Origin: Azorinus chamasolen
Taxonomy: Eukaryota > Mollusca > Bivalvia > Cardiida > Solecurtidae
Length of the DNA: 64,000 nt
Assembly (NCBI GenBank): GCA_963576725.1
Contig: OY755252.1
Span: 55,062,431-55,126,430 of the forward strand
Reading direction: 5' to 3'
Shown: one piece after another, positions 1-52,440 of the stretch
Layout of the letters: each line of letters opens with the position of its first letter
How positions within the stretch are numbered: position 1 is the first letter of the stretch
Program-made: the position numbers and the translations under genes
Notes under the pieces: model-generated
Told to the model about the DNA's origin: nothing
Database searches by the model: none
Seen by the model: only the letters and a program-made list of their open reading frames with translations

Positions 1-269
1 TGAAGCAATAACCATGCCTAGCTTTTGCAAAACATTGAAACTGAGACACTTTCACTGTTAATTTACATGCAATTGGCGAAATATAGCATCAATTAATTAA
101 TGCTATATATTAAACATTAAACACAAGACAAAAGATTTAACTCTGTGAAAACGTATGCAGTTAACAAAAATCTCAATTTCAATGTTTTGCAAGAAAAAAT
201 GCATTAAATTTTGAATTCAAAGCTGCACTTGTAAGAAATGGTAGTCCTAGACTGTCACTAGGACAGTTA

Positions 270-275
270 TTTATT
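270..275 (-). promoter_or_regulatory. Candidate poly(A) signal of IDH2
   Basis: AATAAA on the minus strand begins 25 bases after the IDH2 stop codon. This would give a very short 3' UTR. It is the only canonical hexamer this close to the stop. Use of the site is inferred. Confidence 0.5.
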
Positions 276-299
276 GGTCAACTACACAGAAAACTGTCA

Positions 300-20321
<20,022 letters not shown>

Positions 20322-20589
20322 GGTTTGTTCTTGTGTGGAGAGACCGGCACCGGAAGCGAAAAGGAAGAACTCAATATCAATGCATGTGTGCTTCCGGTAG
20401 GTTGAACGCATATTGACATTTAAATCTTACATGTTCAAATTTCTAGTACATTTCACGATCCGGAATCATTTTTGCAAGGTTGAATGGATGAAAATAAATA
20501 TCAATTTTCTGAGTTTTGACGTTGATTTCTCTTAGGGCATGGAAACAGAGGATTAGCTAGACCCCTTTGAATGAAATGGGACAGATCCA

Positions 20590-20640
20590 ATATTGCCAAT
20601 GACGTCAACCAATCCGCGCTCTGATTGGCCAATTACGGTC
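20590..20640. promoter_or_regulatory. CCAAT/CRE cluster, candidate IDH2-NNT promoter
   Basis: Four CCAAT boxes (20596-20600, 20609-20613, 20629-20633 and the inverted form 20624-20628) surround a palindromic CRE, TGACGTCA, at 20600-20607. The flank is richer in CG than the rest of the window. NF-Y and CREB/ATF family factors recognise these sites. The cluster lies about 280 bp upstream of the IDH2 start, and NNT starts divergently beyond it. Promoter function is inferred from motif density and position. Confidence 0.55.
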
Positions 20641-20732
20641 TCTCCTCCGAAGGCGGCCATAGTTTCCGTGGCAAGACTTTCAAGCCGGGAGGAACAGAAT
20701 ACTTTAGCCGAATGCGGCCGTAGAACGACTCT
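20641..20732 (+). other. Possible noncoding first exon of NNT
   Basis: A consensus donor (CT|GTAAGT) lies at 20733 just past the CCAAT/CRE cluster. An upstream acceptor at 24611-24612 precedes the NNT start codon. A 5' UTR exon ending at 20732 spliced to 24613 would fit a shared promoter. The 5' end is unknown and the link is hypothetical. Confidence 0.25.
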
Positions 20733-21292
20733 GTAAGTCTTGATTGCAAAGTTTCTCGTAAAAACAGCTCGTTTCATTTTCACATAATATACAAACATAG
20801 TTCAATGACACGGGTAATTCTGCTGAATTCGACTCGCAGAAACACATGTCATCTGTGTTGACCTTCATCGATACAATTTTCTGACATTGCTATTATCAGC
20901 TTTTTCTTGAATGTAATCGTCATTTGCAAAGAGTTTTGATTATGCATAGGTACATGCTTCTGCCATACGTGTAGTTGTTTGCCTTGGAGGATACTTTATG
21001 TACAATGTCCTTTGTGAAGGTGTTCTTTCCGTTATCAATCACACCTGTGAATCCAGTACACAAAGTTTCCTGCCTGACAGGTGTCAGACGGTTACCATAT
21101 AGTAAATTACCCTCCACCCCCCCCACCCCTTTCCCCTTTAAGCTGTAAACAATTTGGTTAATATTTTACTTGTTGAAAAGCAGGTGTGATTTTCTATGCC
21201 TCAGTTTCAGTCAACTGTCACACCGTTCTTTTAAGCGTTTCTTTAACCCTTTCAATGCTGAACTTTCAAAGTGGGTTTGCCCATCAGTGTTT

Positions 21293-21520
21293 GCCATTAC
21301 CTCATAGGCTATATTTAGATCCTACCACTTGAATAAATCTACCGAAAAGGAACATTTACTAGAGAAAAGGAAAGAAGTTTTACATATGTGTAGTATTGAA
21401 ACCGTTGTGATAAATAGAACATTTTCTCCTATGGAGCAAATGTTCATTTATCAGTGGTTTCAAATTGAAAAGTCTTTTACAGAGGCGTCAAAAGGCATCA
21501 ATATGAGGGAATGGGTTAAC
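21293..21520. mobile_element. A-type MITE
   Basis: The left end 'attacctcataggctata', a diverged palindromic core and the right end 'tatgagggaatgggttaa' identify the family. Confidence 0.7.
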
Positions 21521-23796
21521 TGCAGCATCTATTCATCTTCATCTACCTGGTACGAAACTCCTGCCATTATTGACCATTGTGTTTCGGGTGTGCTGCTCTG
21601 GCAGAAGAATAGGATAGATAGAAGTAGTTTGTTCAAAGAGTAGAAGGAAGCAAAACTTCTAGCAACTGCATTTCTGGTTCTCATTGTAAACCTGTCTGAC
21701 TGCCGCTACCCTAGCGGCTAAGGGTGACAGGCACCAACCAACATAGTTCTATAAAACATTGGTCCTTACTTACAACTGTCATTCAGTATGTAAGGTTTAA
21801 ATTTGCAAGAGACCTTGAATTTAGTCATTGGAGCCATTGTATTAACTATTTGGATTGTCACTGTCTTTACATCCTGCATTCAAAAAATTCACTCTACTAA
21901 CACTCCTACACTCATTCTTGCCAATAATACTTCTAGAATTCACTTGACCATATACAGAAATAAACTTGCCTGGTGTTTCCAAGGTACAAGCATTTTCTTT
22001 GCAAAGACAGTCTCATGAATATTCATGTAAGATTAAACATATAAACATGTTTTCGTGCATTTGCAGAGTAGACCCAGATCAGATGGCTCCTAGAGGAGCT
22101 GTCTGATCAGGGTCTGCTCTGATTGCTAATGAAATTTAAAAGATCTGTTTCTTTACATTTATATTCTAGAATGGCTACAATGTTCCACCTTAAATATTCC
22201 AATAGAACTACATGTATATTGTCCATGAATATTCAGTAGGTATTGAAATTTGTAATAAATAAAGAACAGGGAAAGGGTTAAGACGGATTTTTAATGGCAT
22301 ATGAACAGGAATTTTTAACCATGGTAATAAATACAGAATTAGATCTACATTATTTCAGAAGCAAATTAGACCCCGATCAGACAGTTCCTTCATAACTCTG
22401 AGGCGTGTGATCTGGGTCTATTCTGTTTGCAAAAACATTTTTAAAGGCATATCAATTGAATGAACAGTTAACTGCCCAGCTGATATGCACAATTGCACAT
22501 TATGTTCATAGACAAATATTTTGCAGTGTGAATTACTGTAAAAGAATATTTGAAGTGTTTTTCCAGTTCTTTGCAATTCATAAGGGAAGGCAGGCCTCAT
22601 CAAACAAATAATATTTGCTTAGATGCTTGAATTGAAAAACAATTGCATGGCAAATTGTCTTTTCCTAGTGCTATCTCTTTATTAAGATACCAAGATTTAC
22701 AGACAGATGTATCAGATTTAGAAACCTTTTAACAAACACAACTGATTGCACTGTTCAGCTGTCAGCATTTCAATCCTGTGACAAGATTGCTGCAGATCAG
22801 AATTTGATCAGTATTTGTTTTGGAAGCAGGGTTCGTGCTAATATAAAAGTTTCATACCTGATCAAAATCACTTATCTGTATCATTGATAGACAAGGAGAG
22901 AAAAATATCCATTCTCTCATATTTGTATTAACAGTAAACTCCATGTGGAACAAACTTCTTTCCATATTGACAATCTACTGAAACATGCATCAGGTTCTTT
23001 GCAAACCGTAGACACGCAACACCAAGGCTTTTCACTAGACTGGATTTGAAGATTAGAATTGTCCTTTGATTGTGGTCATTATTTGTGATGTTGGCAGATT
23101 ACTGGGGCAGTGTGTAGAGCAACCTGTTGGCTCTGGCTGATAATGAATGTGCAGCATGGTGATAAGTGGGTCATGATGAACTGAAGAAAATGATGGAAAT
23201 TTTCAGAATTTGGGTTATTGAAGTTATCTCTGTGCACATATGACATAGTCACATTAACCCTTTACAGCATGAATACTCATGCAAGAAATAACTACAAGGA
23301 TATTTATTATGTGAACTTTTATGTGAATGGTATTATAACACAGGAACTTTTTTGCCATGGCAGAAACTGTAAAATCAGATCTAAGGCTATATTATTCCAA
23401 TAGTGAACAACAAGCCTTGATCAGATGGCTCCTACAGGAGCAAAGGTGTTTGCAAAGGATCAAAACTAAAGGCATATTTACAGAGTAAAAGGTATCCCTT
23501 TACTCCATAAATATGACTTTCTATGCCTTTTGCAGAGTAGACCAAGATCAGATTGTTCCTATAGGTGCCACCTAATCAGGGTCTGCTTTATTTGCTTATG
23601 ATGTAATATAGATATGATTCTACAGTTTCTGCCATTGCCAAAATCTTCTGTGTCCATGTGCAGTTATAACAATCTAATTAATATTCATGATGTAATTATT
23701 TCTAGCATAAATATTTATGGAGTAAAGGGTCAAATATTCATACACAGTCTCACCTTTCTGTCCATTTCCTAGAGGAGCTTTCTGCATTGCTTTCAC

Positions 23797-23824
23797 TGAC
23801 CGACCGACCTACCGACCGACCGAC
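23797..23824. repeat. ACCG microsatellite
   Basis: About seven tandem ACCG/GACC units with one interruption, beside fragments of D and A palindromes. Confidence 0.85.
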
Positions 23825-24637
23825 ATGTGCAAAGCAATATACCCCCATTTTTTCAAAAGGGGGGTATAATAAATAGAGCATTTGCTCCTATAGGAGCAAA
23901 TGCTCTATTTATCACAATGGTTTCAAGAAGTCTTTCAGACTGCATTTGGCTACCACCTGAATTTTGAAACACTGATTGTTTTAGTTGTTTTATTCATTGA
24001 GTTCAAAGGTCAAGGTCATAGTTTCCTCCAGACTAAAGGGGGGGGGGGGGTTCAAGTTTATTAGGAATAATATGGTAAAATTTGTATAACAAGACATTGA
24101 GAAAATTTCTCGGTATATATAAGAAATTGCTATTTTGCTCTTACCATATTTGGTTTGAATGATGAACTCAGTATGTATATAGGAGGAGCTCAGTGGTCAG
24201 TATATAGGAGGAGCTGATCTGGGTCTACTCTGTTTGCAAATGCATGGAAAGGCGTGTATGTGAACGAAAGGGAAAACACTTTGTGACATTTAGTCAATAG
24301 TTTCTCAAAAAAATTATCGAACCAGGAGTCAAAACTTGGTACCAGTTCAAAATTGGCTCCAGATAATGGTGTGTACCCAAATGCTAAAATTGTCATTTCT
24401 CCACCAAACTCTGTATTGTGACCACTCTTTAGAATCGTCTCGAATAGGGTTTGGTGGAGAAATAAAGGAGTTATTATTGCAAATGTTTAAATTTACGCAT
24501 CTTATCTGAACCTATGTTTTTATACAGTGGGGTTAAGTGAGTTAAGAATTAAAATAGACAAAAAATGTTGGAAAGATGTAAAAAGTAATTTATTGATATA
24601 CTTTTGTTACAGTCTGTAGAAAGTCAACACGACCGCC

Positions 24638-45503
<20,866 letters not shown>

Positions 45504-46822
45504 TGATACTGGACCTTAGAAACTCTCTCTCTCATTTTCTATGACACTTCTAGGATATAATAAGAACTGTGAACTCTTGTGTCGACAAGTTCCTCCAATT
45601 TTGATGACAAGACATACTGTGTTAAAGGCTTTGGTTCGTAAGCAGATAGACTAGTTCAATTATCAAACTGATTGAATCTCACTACCCTAGAGACATTTGA
45701 TAAGCTGTAAAAACTGTCTGATCAGGGTCTACTCTGTTTGCTTATTAAATTATGTAAAACTGATATACAGTTCATGTGGTCAAAATTTACAATGTTCATG
45801 GGTTTAACCCTTTAAATGATGAAGATTCAAGTAAAGCAAACAGAGTAGGCCAAGATCAGACGGCTCCTGTAGGAGCTGTCTGATCTGGGTCTACTCTGTT
45901 TGCAAAAGCATGAAATGCTCTCTCTGGCAGAGTTAATAGGACAAGAAGTTGGGTAGCATAGTCTTTAACACATTGTCTTAGGTCATGCTTCATTGATCAA
46001 ATTATGTTCCAATTGTGATGGTCATGTCTAAAGCATGTCAGATGCTGGCATGGCAATTTGTATGAACTTTTTTTCACCACTGGAATATAGAATTTTTCAG
46101 ATATATATTTTTAAAAACGAGATATTTCTGTTTATTTATTGCCCAAGATATTTAAGCTTAGTATACTAAGATAAGACTGGTCCTTCTATTTGGCCGCACT
46201 AAGAGTCAGTTATCCATTTATCTCCCTGCCAAAATTATCATTGCCCTAACTATTGTCTGAATCAATTAAACTTTGTCCGAAATTTTAACCCATAAAGTAT
46301 GGGATTCAAGTATAGGTATTGAAATTTGGAATAAATAGAAAACATGGGAAGGGTTAGTTAATATTCAAAAGGGGGGGGGGGGGGGTGCAGGTCAAGTGTG
46401 AATGCCCTACCAAACAAGTGCTTATTGAAAAAAAAATTGTGCTAATGTATGTTTTATACAAACAAGTGATATTGTTCACAATCTCATAGATTTGTGTGGT
46501 ATAATGAATTACATTTTTTTCGCCTCGAAAACATTGTTCGAAGGATGCTTGTTGAGTAATTTTTAAAATAAAAGAAGGAAAAGATTGTGAAAATTTGTTT
46601 GTCCTTGTTTTGTCACCCTCCTGCTTCTTTGTGTGACCCGTATGTAAGCAGGTTGACACTTGTGGATCACATGTCTGTCGCTTGTTTTATTTGGCCGTCC
46701 TGTTGGCTGGCTGACTTCTGTCATGCCTGTTGTGTCCCCACAAGACAAGAGGCATATAATGCAGGTTCTTACCTGATTGTCATGAAATTTGCCACTGGAC
46801 TGGCTCAGTACTGTTTGTTTTA

Positions 46823-47032
46823 ACCATTTGCTCCATGAATATTATGAAAGAAATAATGACATCATGCATATTAGATTCATTATAATGGCATATGAACACG
46901 GGATATTTTGGCTGTGACAGAAACTAGAATTGGATCTATATCGTGTTATAAGCAAACCGCAGACCCTGATCAGACGGCTCAGTTTGATCTGGGTCTACTC
47001 TGTTTGCAAAGGCGTATTTATGGAGTAAAGGG
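46823..47032. mobile_element. C-type TTAA element
   Basis: TTAA lies at 46819-46822 and 47033-47036. The left end is 'ccatttgctccatgaatatt' and the right end 'tatttatggagtaaaggg'. It is one of the most complete C copies. Confidence 0.8.
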
Positions 47033-47854
47033 TTAAACGAGTATCTTTCCTTTCGCTATGAATTTTTGCAAGTATAGTTGACTGATGAGACCATGTAAAA
47101 ACTAAAATGAAATCTAATTTTCTGTTGGTTCACAATGTGTGCATCCATCTATCCTGGAAATCTTTCATGTGCAAGTCCCAACACCTTTGGTCAGATTTTT
47201 TCACACGTGAACAATCCTCACGCACAGATTGGTTTAACGTGATTTAACATGTAATCATCCTTGACGGAACTGTGGCATTTTGTTTTTTATGCCCCCATAA
47301 TGTGGTGGCATATAGGCTTGCTCACGTCCGTGCGTACATCTAGAAGAATTTGTCCGGGCTCTTTCTTGGAAAGTATTTGTCCAATCCACACCAAAATTTA
47401 CACACATGTTTGTGGCCATTATATCTTGGTCAAGTTCGATAGCCATGTAAATCGCTTCAGTCATTTAGGAGTTGCGGCTCTTTATTAACAAAAATGACTT
47501 TAAAAATGACCCTTACTTTCTGTGAAATACATCTGAAGTGGGAGCACCAGTGTCCTATGGACACATTTCTAGTTCTTTATCCATTTATTCCATCAATACT
47601 TTTTAACGCCATCGTAAACAGACCTAGATCAGATGGCTCATGCAGGAGCCATCTGATCAGGACCTACTCTGTTTGCTAATGGAATAATACAGATTCGATT
47701 CTATAAATTCTGTCATGGCAAAATATTTCATATTAGAACACCATTTTAAAAATTCATCTAATATTAATATTCATGATGTCATTATTTCTTACATAGCTAT
47801 TTATGGACTAAAGGGCTATACAAGGTAGAGGAAATACTGTGTTGTAACATCCAA

Positions 47855-48054
47855 NNNNNNNNNNNNNNNNNNNNNNNNNNNNNNNNNNNNNNNNNNNNNN
47901 NNNNNNNNNNNNNNNNNNNNNNNNNNNNNNNNNNNNNNNNNNNNNNNNNNNNNNNNNNNNNNNNNNNNNNNNNNNNNNNNNNNNNNNNNNNNNNNNNNNN
48001 NNNNNNNNNNNNNNNNNNNNNNNNNNNNNNNNNNNNNNNNNNNNNNNNNNNNNN
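47855..48054. other. Assembly gap (200 N)
   Basis: A run of exactly 200 N, probably a fixed-size scaffold join of unknown true length. Spacing between NNT and the gene at 48898 is therefore uncertain. Confidence 0.99.
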
Positions 48055-48379
48055 AAAAAGGCTGTATGTCAGTCTAGGCATTAACTAACAGTTTATTACA
48101 AAATACTAGTGGGTCATATGCAAATTACAATGTAACATAGTTCCTGATTGGTGGAAAACTAGAACAAGAATGAAACTAGACAGCTAGCCGCTGAAAAATA
48201 TATAGATGGCGCTTTTGCAGTTGTATATGGAACAATAGTTCTCCACTGAGATTTCGTTATCCACTATTTCAAATCATTAACATCAACCAATTCCCCCATA
48301 TCTGACGCATCTGTAATAGTCACTTTTTGAAACTATTGTGATACCATTTATCACAATTATATGGTTTCAAATCTATATA

Positions 48380-48725
48380 CAGTGAACCCTCATTATACCG
48401 ACATTCGTTACAATGGCACCCTCGTTATACCAGCAGTATGCATTGAAACAAAATTACCGTTAAGTCTTTGAAACAGTCACTGAATAAATAGGTGCAATGC
48501 CAATAAGACAGGTGATCGCTTAATACAGAACACAATAAGTGCTAAAAGCTCCCAAAGGTAGCTTTTTGCACTTCTTGTGTTCTGCATTAAGCGTTCACCT
48601 GTTGGTACTAGTTTAAAACTGGCCATATGGTTCCTTTCATATTTAAACTCATAATAACGGCAACTTCGTTATACCAGCAAAATGTCTGGAAATAAACACC
48701 TCCGTTTTGTAACGAGGGTTCACTG
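48380..48725. mobile_element. Nested 346-bp TA-flanked MITE
   Basis: CAGTGAACCCTCATTATACC at one end and its inverse-like gagggttcactg at the other, with TA on both sides. A D-like palindrome (about 48512-48600) forms its centre. It interrupts an A-type element that spans about 48285-48870. Confidence 0.8.
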
Positions 48726-48897
48726 TAAAAGCAAATGTTCTGGTTATTACAATCGTTTAAAAAACGACAAAACTGTAATCCGTTCCTTTAGCTAGTTTAT
48801 GTTTTTCAGAATATTTATTCAGAGGTTGGGTTTAAAAATAGCATATGAGAGAATGAGTCTAAAATAGCCTATAATGTAATCGGTTAACTCTTTTAAA

Positions 48898-51516
48898 CTA
48901 TGAACAGTCATCCCTCAATACACAGTCAAGGCAAAATTGCCAAGATCCTCTTCTGAATCTCACGGTCTGTTCCTGGAGACACTTTCTAGCATTTGAGATA
49001 ATCGTGCTTGCTTTATTTGCTTTTGTAGGGTCACAAATGTACACCCATAGATCGCCATGTTGGAGATCCACTTGCATAGGCTGTTCTGTAATAGCTTCCA
49101 TTGGCAGAAGGCTATATGGTCTGTAGTATATTATACTTATAATGCCCCGTTCCTCGCTTGCCTCTGACAGGATACCTTGATAGTAAACGAAATATGATTT
49201 GAATTCGACAATTATGCCTGGTTTGAGTTCTTTCCAGTGTCGAACATAATGCCGATGAAAATGACCATACCTTTCGCCGGTGTCTGGCAATAGCAGGTAG
49301 TTCTTCGGTGAAGTAATACTTTCACTTGATGCTTCTAATGCGGTTGAGGAATTGTGTTTAGATGTCTTTATCACAAATGCTGGTGTCTGAACTACTTTTG
49401 CCCAGTGGACGAGTTCCCAAGAAGTGTTGCCAAATATTGAAAATCTTTGTTCGCCTTTAATACTCCTCGCTCGTTGGACAACCTCGTCACGCGGATATGT
49501 AACGTAACCATCAAAGTCCTTCAGCAATATGTCGTCCTTGTTCAGGTTCATGAAAAGACAATCTTCTCTGACAGTGCTCGCGGAAAACACGGAGTCGCTT
49601 GCGTAATGAACCACGGTAACATACGCCGTTGTTTGAGCTTCAATTGGAAGCACGTCCGTAACAATCGCTGGATGTTTTACAGACCAGTAATAAAACACGA
49701 TCACGTCACCAGGATTGATATCATTAAAGGAATCGATGCGGATATTCCTTTTCTTTCGAACGATTTCTTCCGGCAGTCGAAATGAGTCTTCAAATCTGCC
49801 ACACTTGCGGTTGCCCACCCTTTGTCTAGCTCGGGCAACTATTTCCTCCCGACCGTACTGGTACACCGGATGGTATTTGTATATCCACACATCCTCTGCA
49901 TTCATATCCACATCTACATGATCTTCGACGAGGAAGTTATCAGATGCTCTGTAGACTACGGTTACTGATAGCACAGACGGCTGGGCATGCCCGTAGTCAG
50001 TGTCGGTAGACACGGCGTAATGCCTTTTCCCTTTGATCTTCAGCCTCACAATCTGACCGGGTTTTACATCCTCTCTAATTCTTGCCCATGTCTTCTCAAA
50101 TTTTGACTTTGAAACTCGCCTGTTCTGTCTGTGGTCAATAGCAATATGCGAAAATGGTGAGATTGACTCCTCCAAGTTTAGTGACCTCGCAAATTCCAAA
50201 ATCTGCGGAGATCCTTGATCCTGTGTCGGTTCCGATTCTTTGACTTTCGCCCAGTGACAGAAGTTACATGACCTATTCGTCAAAAACCCGTATTTCATTT
50301 CACCAACCCTTTGCAATGCTCTCTCCACAACTATTTCAGGATCATGGACCTTGTATCCAAAGTAGTCATGCCTTTTGATGACAGTTTTATCCAGGTCCAA
50401 TTCTATCTTGTCCTCAATAATTGCCTTTCGACCGAATAAGCTTGCTGAAGAATAATGAACCATGCGAACTGTACCTTTTCTTGCATTTTCGAGTATGTCA
50501 ACATTTGACACAACGCCGTCATGCATGACTCGGTGCTTCTTGAATGAAATTACATCACCGTGCCTTATCTGAGTAAGTGTTTCAATCTTTTCTCTCTTCC
50601 CTTTATATGGTGATGCAAGACTGTGTCTAAGTGTTGGAAACACCCACATCATGGCCGCGGATGCCAAGAACAAAACAGCTTTGACCCCTATCAAGACATT
50701 GCCACAAACCCCTGTGCTGATGACGAGAGAAATTAAGAAGGCACTGTCGACCTGGGTGCTACAGTAGATGAGAAATTTCATCCACATGATTCTCTGTTTC
50801 TCTCTACAACATTTCTTGCATATTTTAGAATTCTTCATATCTTTATAAAGCTCAATGTGTTGGTAGGTGCAGTATAGAAGATATATTAGTGACAAAACAG
50901 ACACTGCCTTTCCTTGGCCAATTATATTATTTATGAATGTTGTATCTGCTATGTCGTCAAGAGAAATCTTTGCCACTTTCAGTACAAATTCAACTAGGTG
51001 TTGTACTCCACTCTTTGTCATTTCTTTCAGATGAAATGCAACATCGTACACTTGACTGCTCATCTTGATTCCTGTGCAACAGTAGTTAGCTAAATGTTCA
51101 CAGTTATTCCAAAATACATGAAAACTTTCACCAGTCTCCAACAGAGACTTTGCACGCTGAATGACCTGACTTGGTGGACTAGTTTGAAGACCATACCTAA
51201 TGACATACATAGTTTCAAAAGCAATGTTGATATTTTTCTTGACCTCTTGTACAATGATTTGTCCGTCAGCCGGAGACGTCTCGAAGGACACCATCGTCAA
51301 GTTAGCAGAGGTTGCTTCCAGTTTCTCTATTTCGGTAACTATTGCATGATGGGCAAAGATACATACGTTCCTATTGAATATGTTGTACAAAAAATTGCCC
51401 TCGCCAAAGCGAATGTGGTCTCCGGGTTCAATTTGATCAAAAGTCAACAATCTCTCTGCTCTTGAGCAGAAAATGCACTTCTCATTCAGATCATCTGGAA
51501 CTGCGTAATGACTCAT
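48898..51516 (-). CDS. Five-repeat LRAT-like membrane protein, Cys139 form
   Basis: An uninterrupted frame encodes 872 residues from the ATG at 51516. Domain 1 (about 29-150) is LRAT/H-NC type: EPGDHI, HHAIVTEI with His57, a VIQRAKSLL helix, then NNCEHLANYCCTG with Cys139. LRAT and PLAAT proteins use this His/Cys pair for acyl transfer or phospholipase activity. Hydrophobic segments follow at about 204-218 and 258-293. Four diverged repeats come next: domain 2 (319-425; His332, NRSCNFCHWAK with Cys417), domain 3 (484-570; His499, no Cys motif), domain 4 (600-708; His615, TSWELVHWAKV with Trp in place of Cys) and domain 5 (764-865; neither residue). The divergent paralog at 59918-62746 is collinear. 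Splice acceptor cag|G at 51601 shows at least one upstream exon, so an alternative N-terminus is possible. Substrate unknown; enzymatic activity is inferred from domain 1 only. Confidence 0.82.
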   Translation of the reverse strand: MSHYAVPDDLNEKCIFCSRAERLLTFDQIEPGDHIRFGEGNFLYNIFNRNVCIFAHHAIVTEIEKLEATSANLTMVSFETSPADGQIIVQEVKKNINIAFETMYVIRYGLQTSPPSQVIQRAKSLLETGESFHVFWNNCEHLANYCCTGIKMSSQVYDVAFHLKEMTKSGVQHLVEFVLKVAKISLDDIADTTFINNIIGQGKAVSVLSLIYLLYCTYQHIELYKDMKNSKICKKCCREKQRIMWMKFLIYCSTQVDSAFLISLVISTGVCGNVLIGVKAVLFLASAAMMWVFPTLRHSLASPYKGKREKIETLTQIRHGDVISFKKHRVMHDGVVSNVDILENARKGTVRMVHYSSASLFGRKAIIEDKIELDLDKTVIKRHDYFGYKVHDPEIVVERALQRVGEMKYGFLTNRSCNFCHWAKVKESEPTQDQGSPQILEFARSLNLEESISPFSHIAIDHRQNRRVSKSKFEKTWARIREDVKPGQIVRLKIKGKRHYAVSTDTDYGHAQPSVLSVTVVYRASDNFLVEDHVDVDMNAEDVWIYKYHPVYQYGREEIVARARQRVGNRKCGRFEDSFRLPEEIVRKKRNIRIDSFNDINPGDVIVFYYWSVKHPAIVTDVLPIEAQTTAYVTVVHYASDSVFSASTVREDCLFMNLNKDDILLKDFDGYVTYPRDEVVQRARSIKGEQRFSIFGNTSWELVHWAKVVQTPAFVIKTSKHNSSTALEASSESITSPKNYLLLPDTGERYGHFHRHYVRHWKELKPGIIVEFKSYFVYYQGILSEASEERGIISIIYYRPYSLLPMEAITEQPMQVDLQHGDLWVYICDPTKANKASTIISNARKCLQEQTVRFRRGSWQFCLDCVLRDDCS

Positions 51517-51601
51517 AATGTATGTAGATCTGTATGCAAAGTCATGAGTCACGGGGTCATGAAGGCATGTCGTCAAGGAAACATGTTTCTTGCATATAAA
51601 C
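51517..51601 (-). other. 5' part of the LRAT-like exon, with a short uORF
   Basis: The sequence tttatatcttatttcag|GTTTATATG on the minus strand is a good 3' splice site. The exon then has an ATG at 51595 that is out of frame with the main product and ends after 12 codons. The main ATG is at 51516. The in-frame sequence between 51601 and 51516 has no stop, so coding could also enter from an upstream exon that I could not find. Confidence 0.5.
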
Positions 51602-51743
51602 CTGAAATAAGATATAAATGCATAATGACGTACAGCACAGACCCCACCACACCGCACCCAACCACACTCGGTAAATGATCTGCATCTTCACTGTTTTCCG
51701 AAGTAGCAAATCTATGCATGTCAGACTGAGGTCAAACTATGTA

Positions 51744-51943
51744 CAGTAAAACCTCTCTATAACGGCCACTAAATTACATCAAGTATTTTGTGTTAAAGGC
51801 AGGTGGTTGCTTAAAGCAAGGTGAAAGTAAATCAGAACGCTCCTATAGGAGCGTTCTGTTTTACTTTCACCTTGCTTTAAGCAGCCACATGCCCTAAATA
51901 CCAATTAACATAATTTAATGGTCGCTATAGAGAGGTTTTACTG
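51744..51943. mobile_element. D-type MITE upstream of the minus-strand LRAT-like gene
   Basis: CAGTAAAACCTCTCTATAAC ends with TA on both sides. The central palindrome is 'cagaacgctcctataggagc'. It starts 143 bp from the 5' boundary of the gene's exon. Confidence 0.85.
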
Positions 51944-52194
51944 TATACTTATAAGCTGTGTCTATACCATTTGCAATGTACTGGTAGCTGAGTTGTCATC
52001 GAATGACTCATATATAAACACGTGTACTCGGTACATGGATTGTCTTCTAGTTCTTGTGCAAATCGCTTTATTTATTTGCAAATAAATTAACCAATTTATT
52101 CAGTGAATATTCCTGTAAGAGAAATGGACGTCGTGAATATTAATTTGGTGAGTTTTTAAAATGGCATATTTTGCCATGGAAAAACTGTAGAATC

Positions 52195-52440
52195 AGGCTC
52201 CGAGGTTATAAAACGTTTTGCTTGAGTCTGAAACATTCTCAAGCCAGCTCAGAATCTGACCAATCAGGGTCAATGCATATAAAGCTTTTTAGTTGAGTCT
52301 GAGTTCGTTCTCAAGCTTTTGATTGGTCAGATTTGGGCCAAACTCAGACTCAACTAAAAGTTTTATAAGCATGGACCCAGATACTTGAGAATGGTCTCAG
52401 ACTCAGACTCAGAAGTTTTATAACCTTGTACCCAGATCTA
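52195..52440. repeat. Foldback repeat
   Basis: Two outer arms ('gaggttataaaac...' and its inverse near 52415) and two inner arms ('gagtctgagttcgttctcaa' and 'cagactcaactaaaag') are inverted copies, giving nested stems. Confidence 0.65.

Larger units (their letters stand above)
20733..24612. other. IDH2-NNT spacer or NNT first intron
   Basis: I see no conserved coding exon here. It contains an A-type MITE (about 21293-21520), a B-type element (about 22040-22280), C-type palindromes near 22300-22440 and 23265-23490, an ACCG microsatellite at 23797-23824, an A-core palindrome at 23870-23930 and a G tract at 24038-24050. About 22620-23250 holds no recognisable feature. Confidence 0.7.
45504..48897. 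other. Spacer between NNT and the LRAT-like gene
   Basis: It begins with the NNT 3' UTR, whose end is not clear (an ATTAAA at 45744-45749 is one candidate). Then come a palindromic repeat near 45835-45905, a 15-base G tract (46371-46385), unrecognised sequence at 46400-46800, a C-type element (46823-47032), a 'tgccccc' repeat (47281-47575), the assembly gap and a nested A-type composite (about 48285-48870). Confidence 0.7.

Noticed and set aside
46590..46823. Open frames on both strands around 46590-46820
   Set aside because: No conserved motif, no splice partner, and they overlap on opposite strands.
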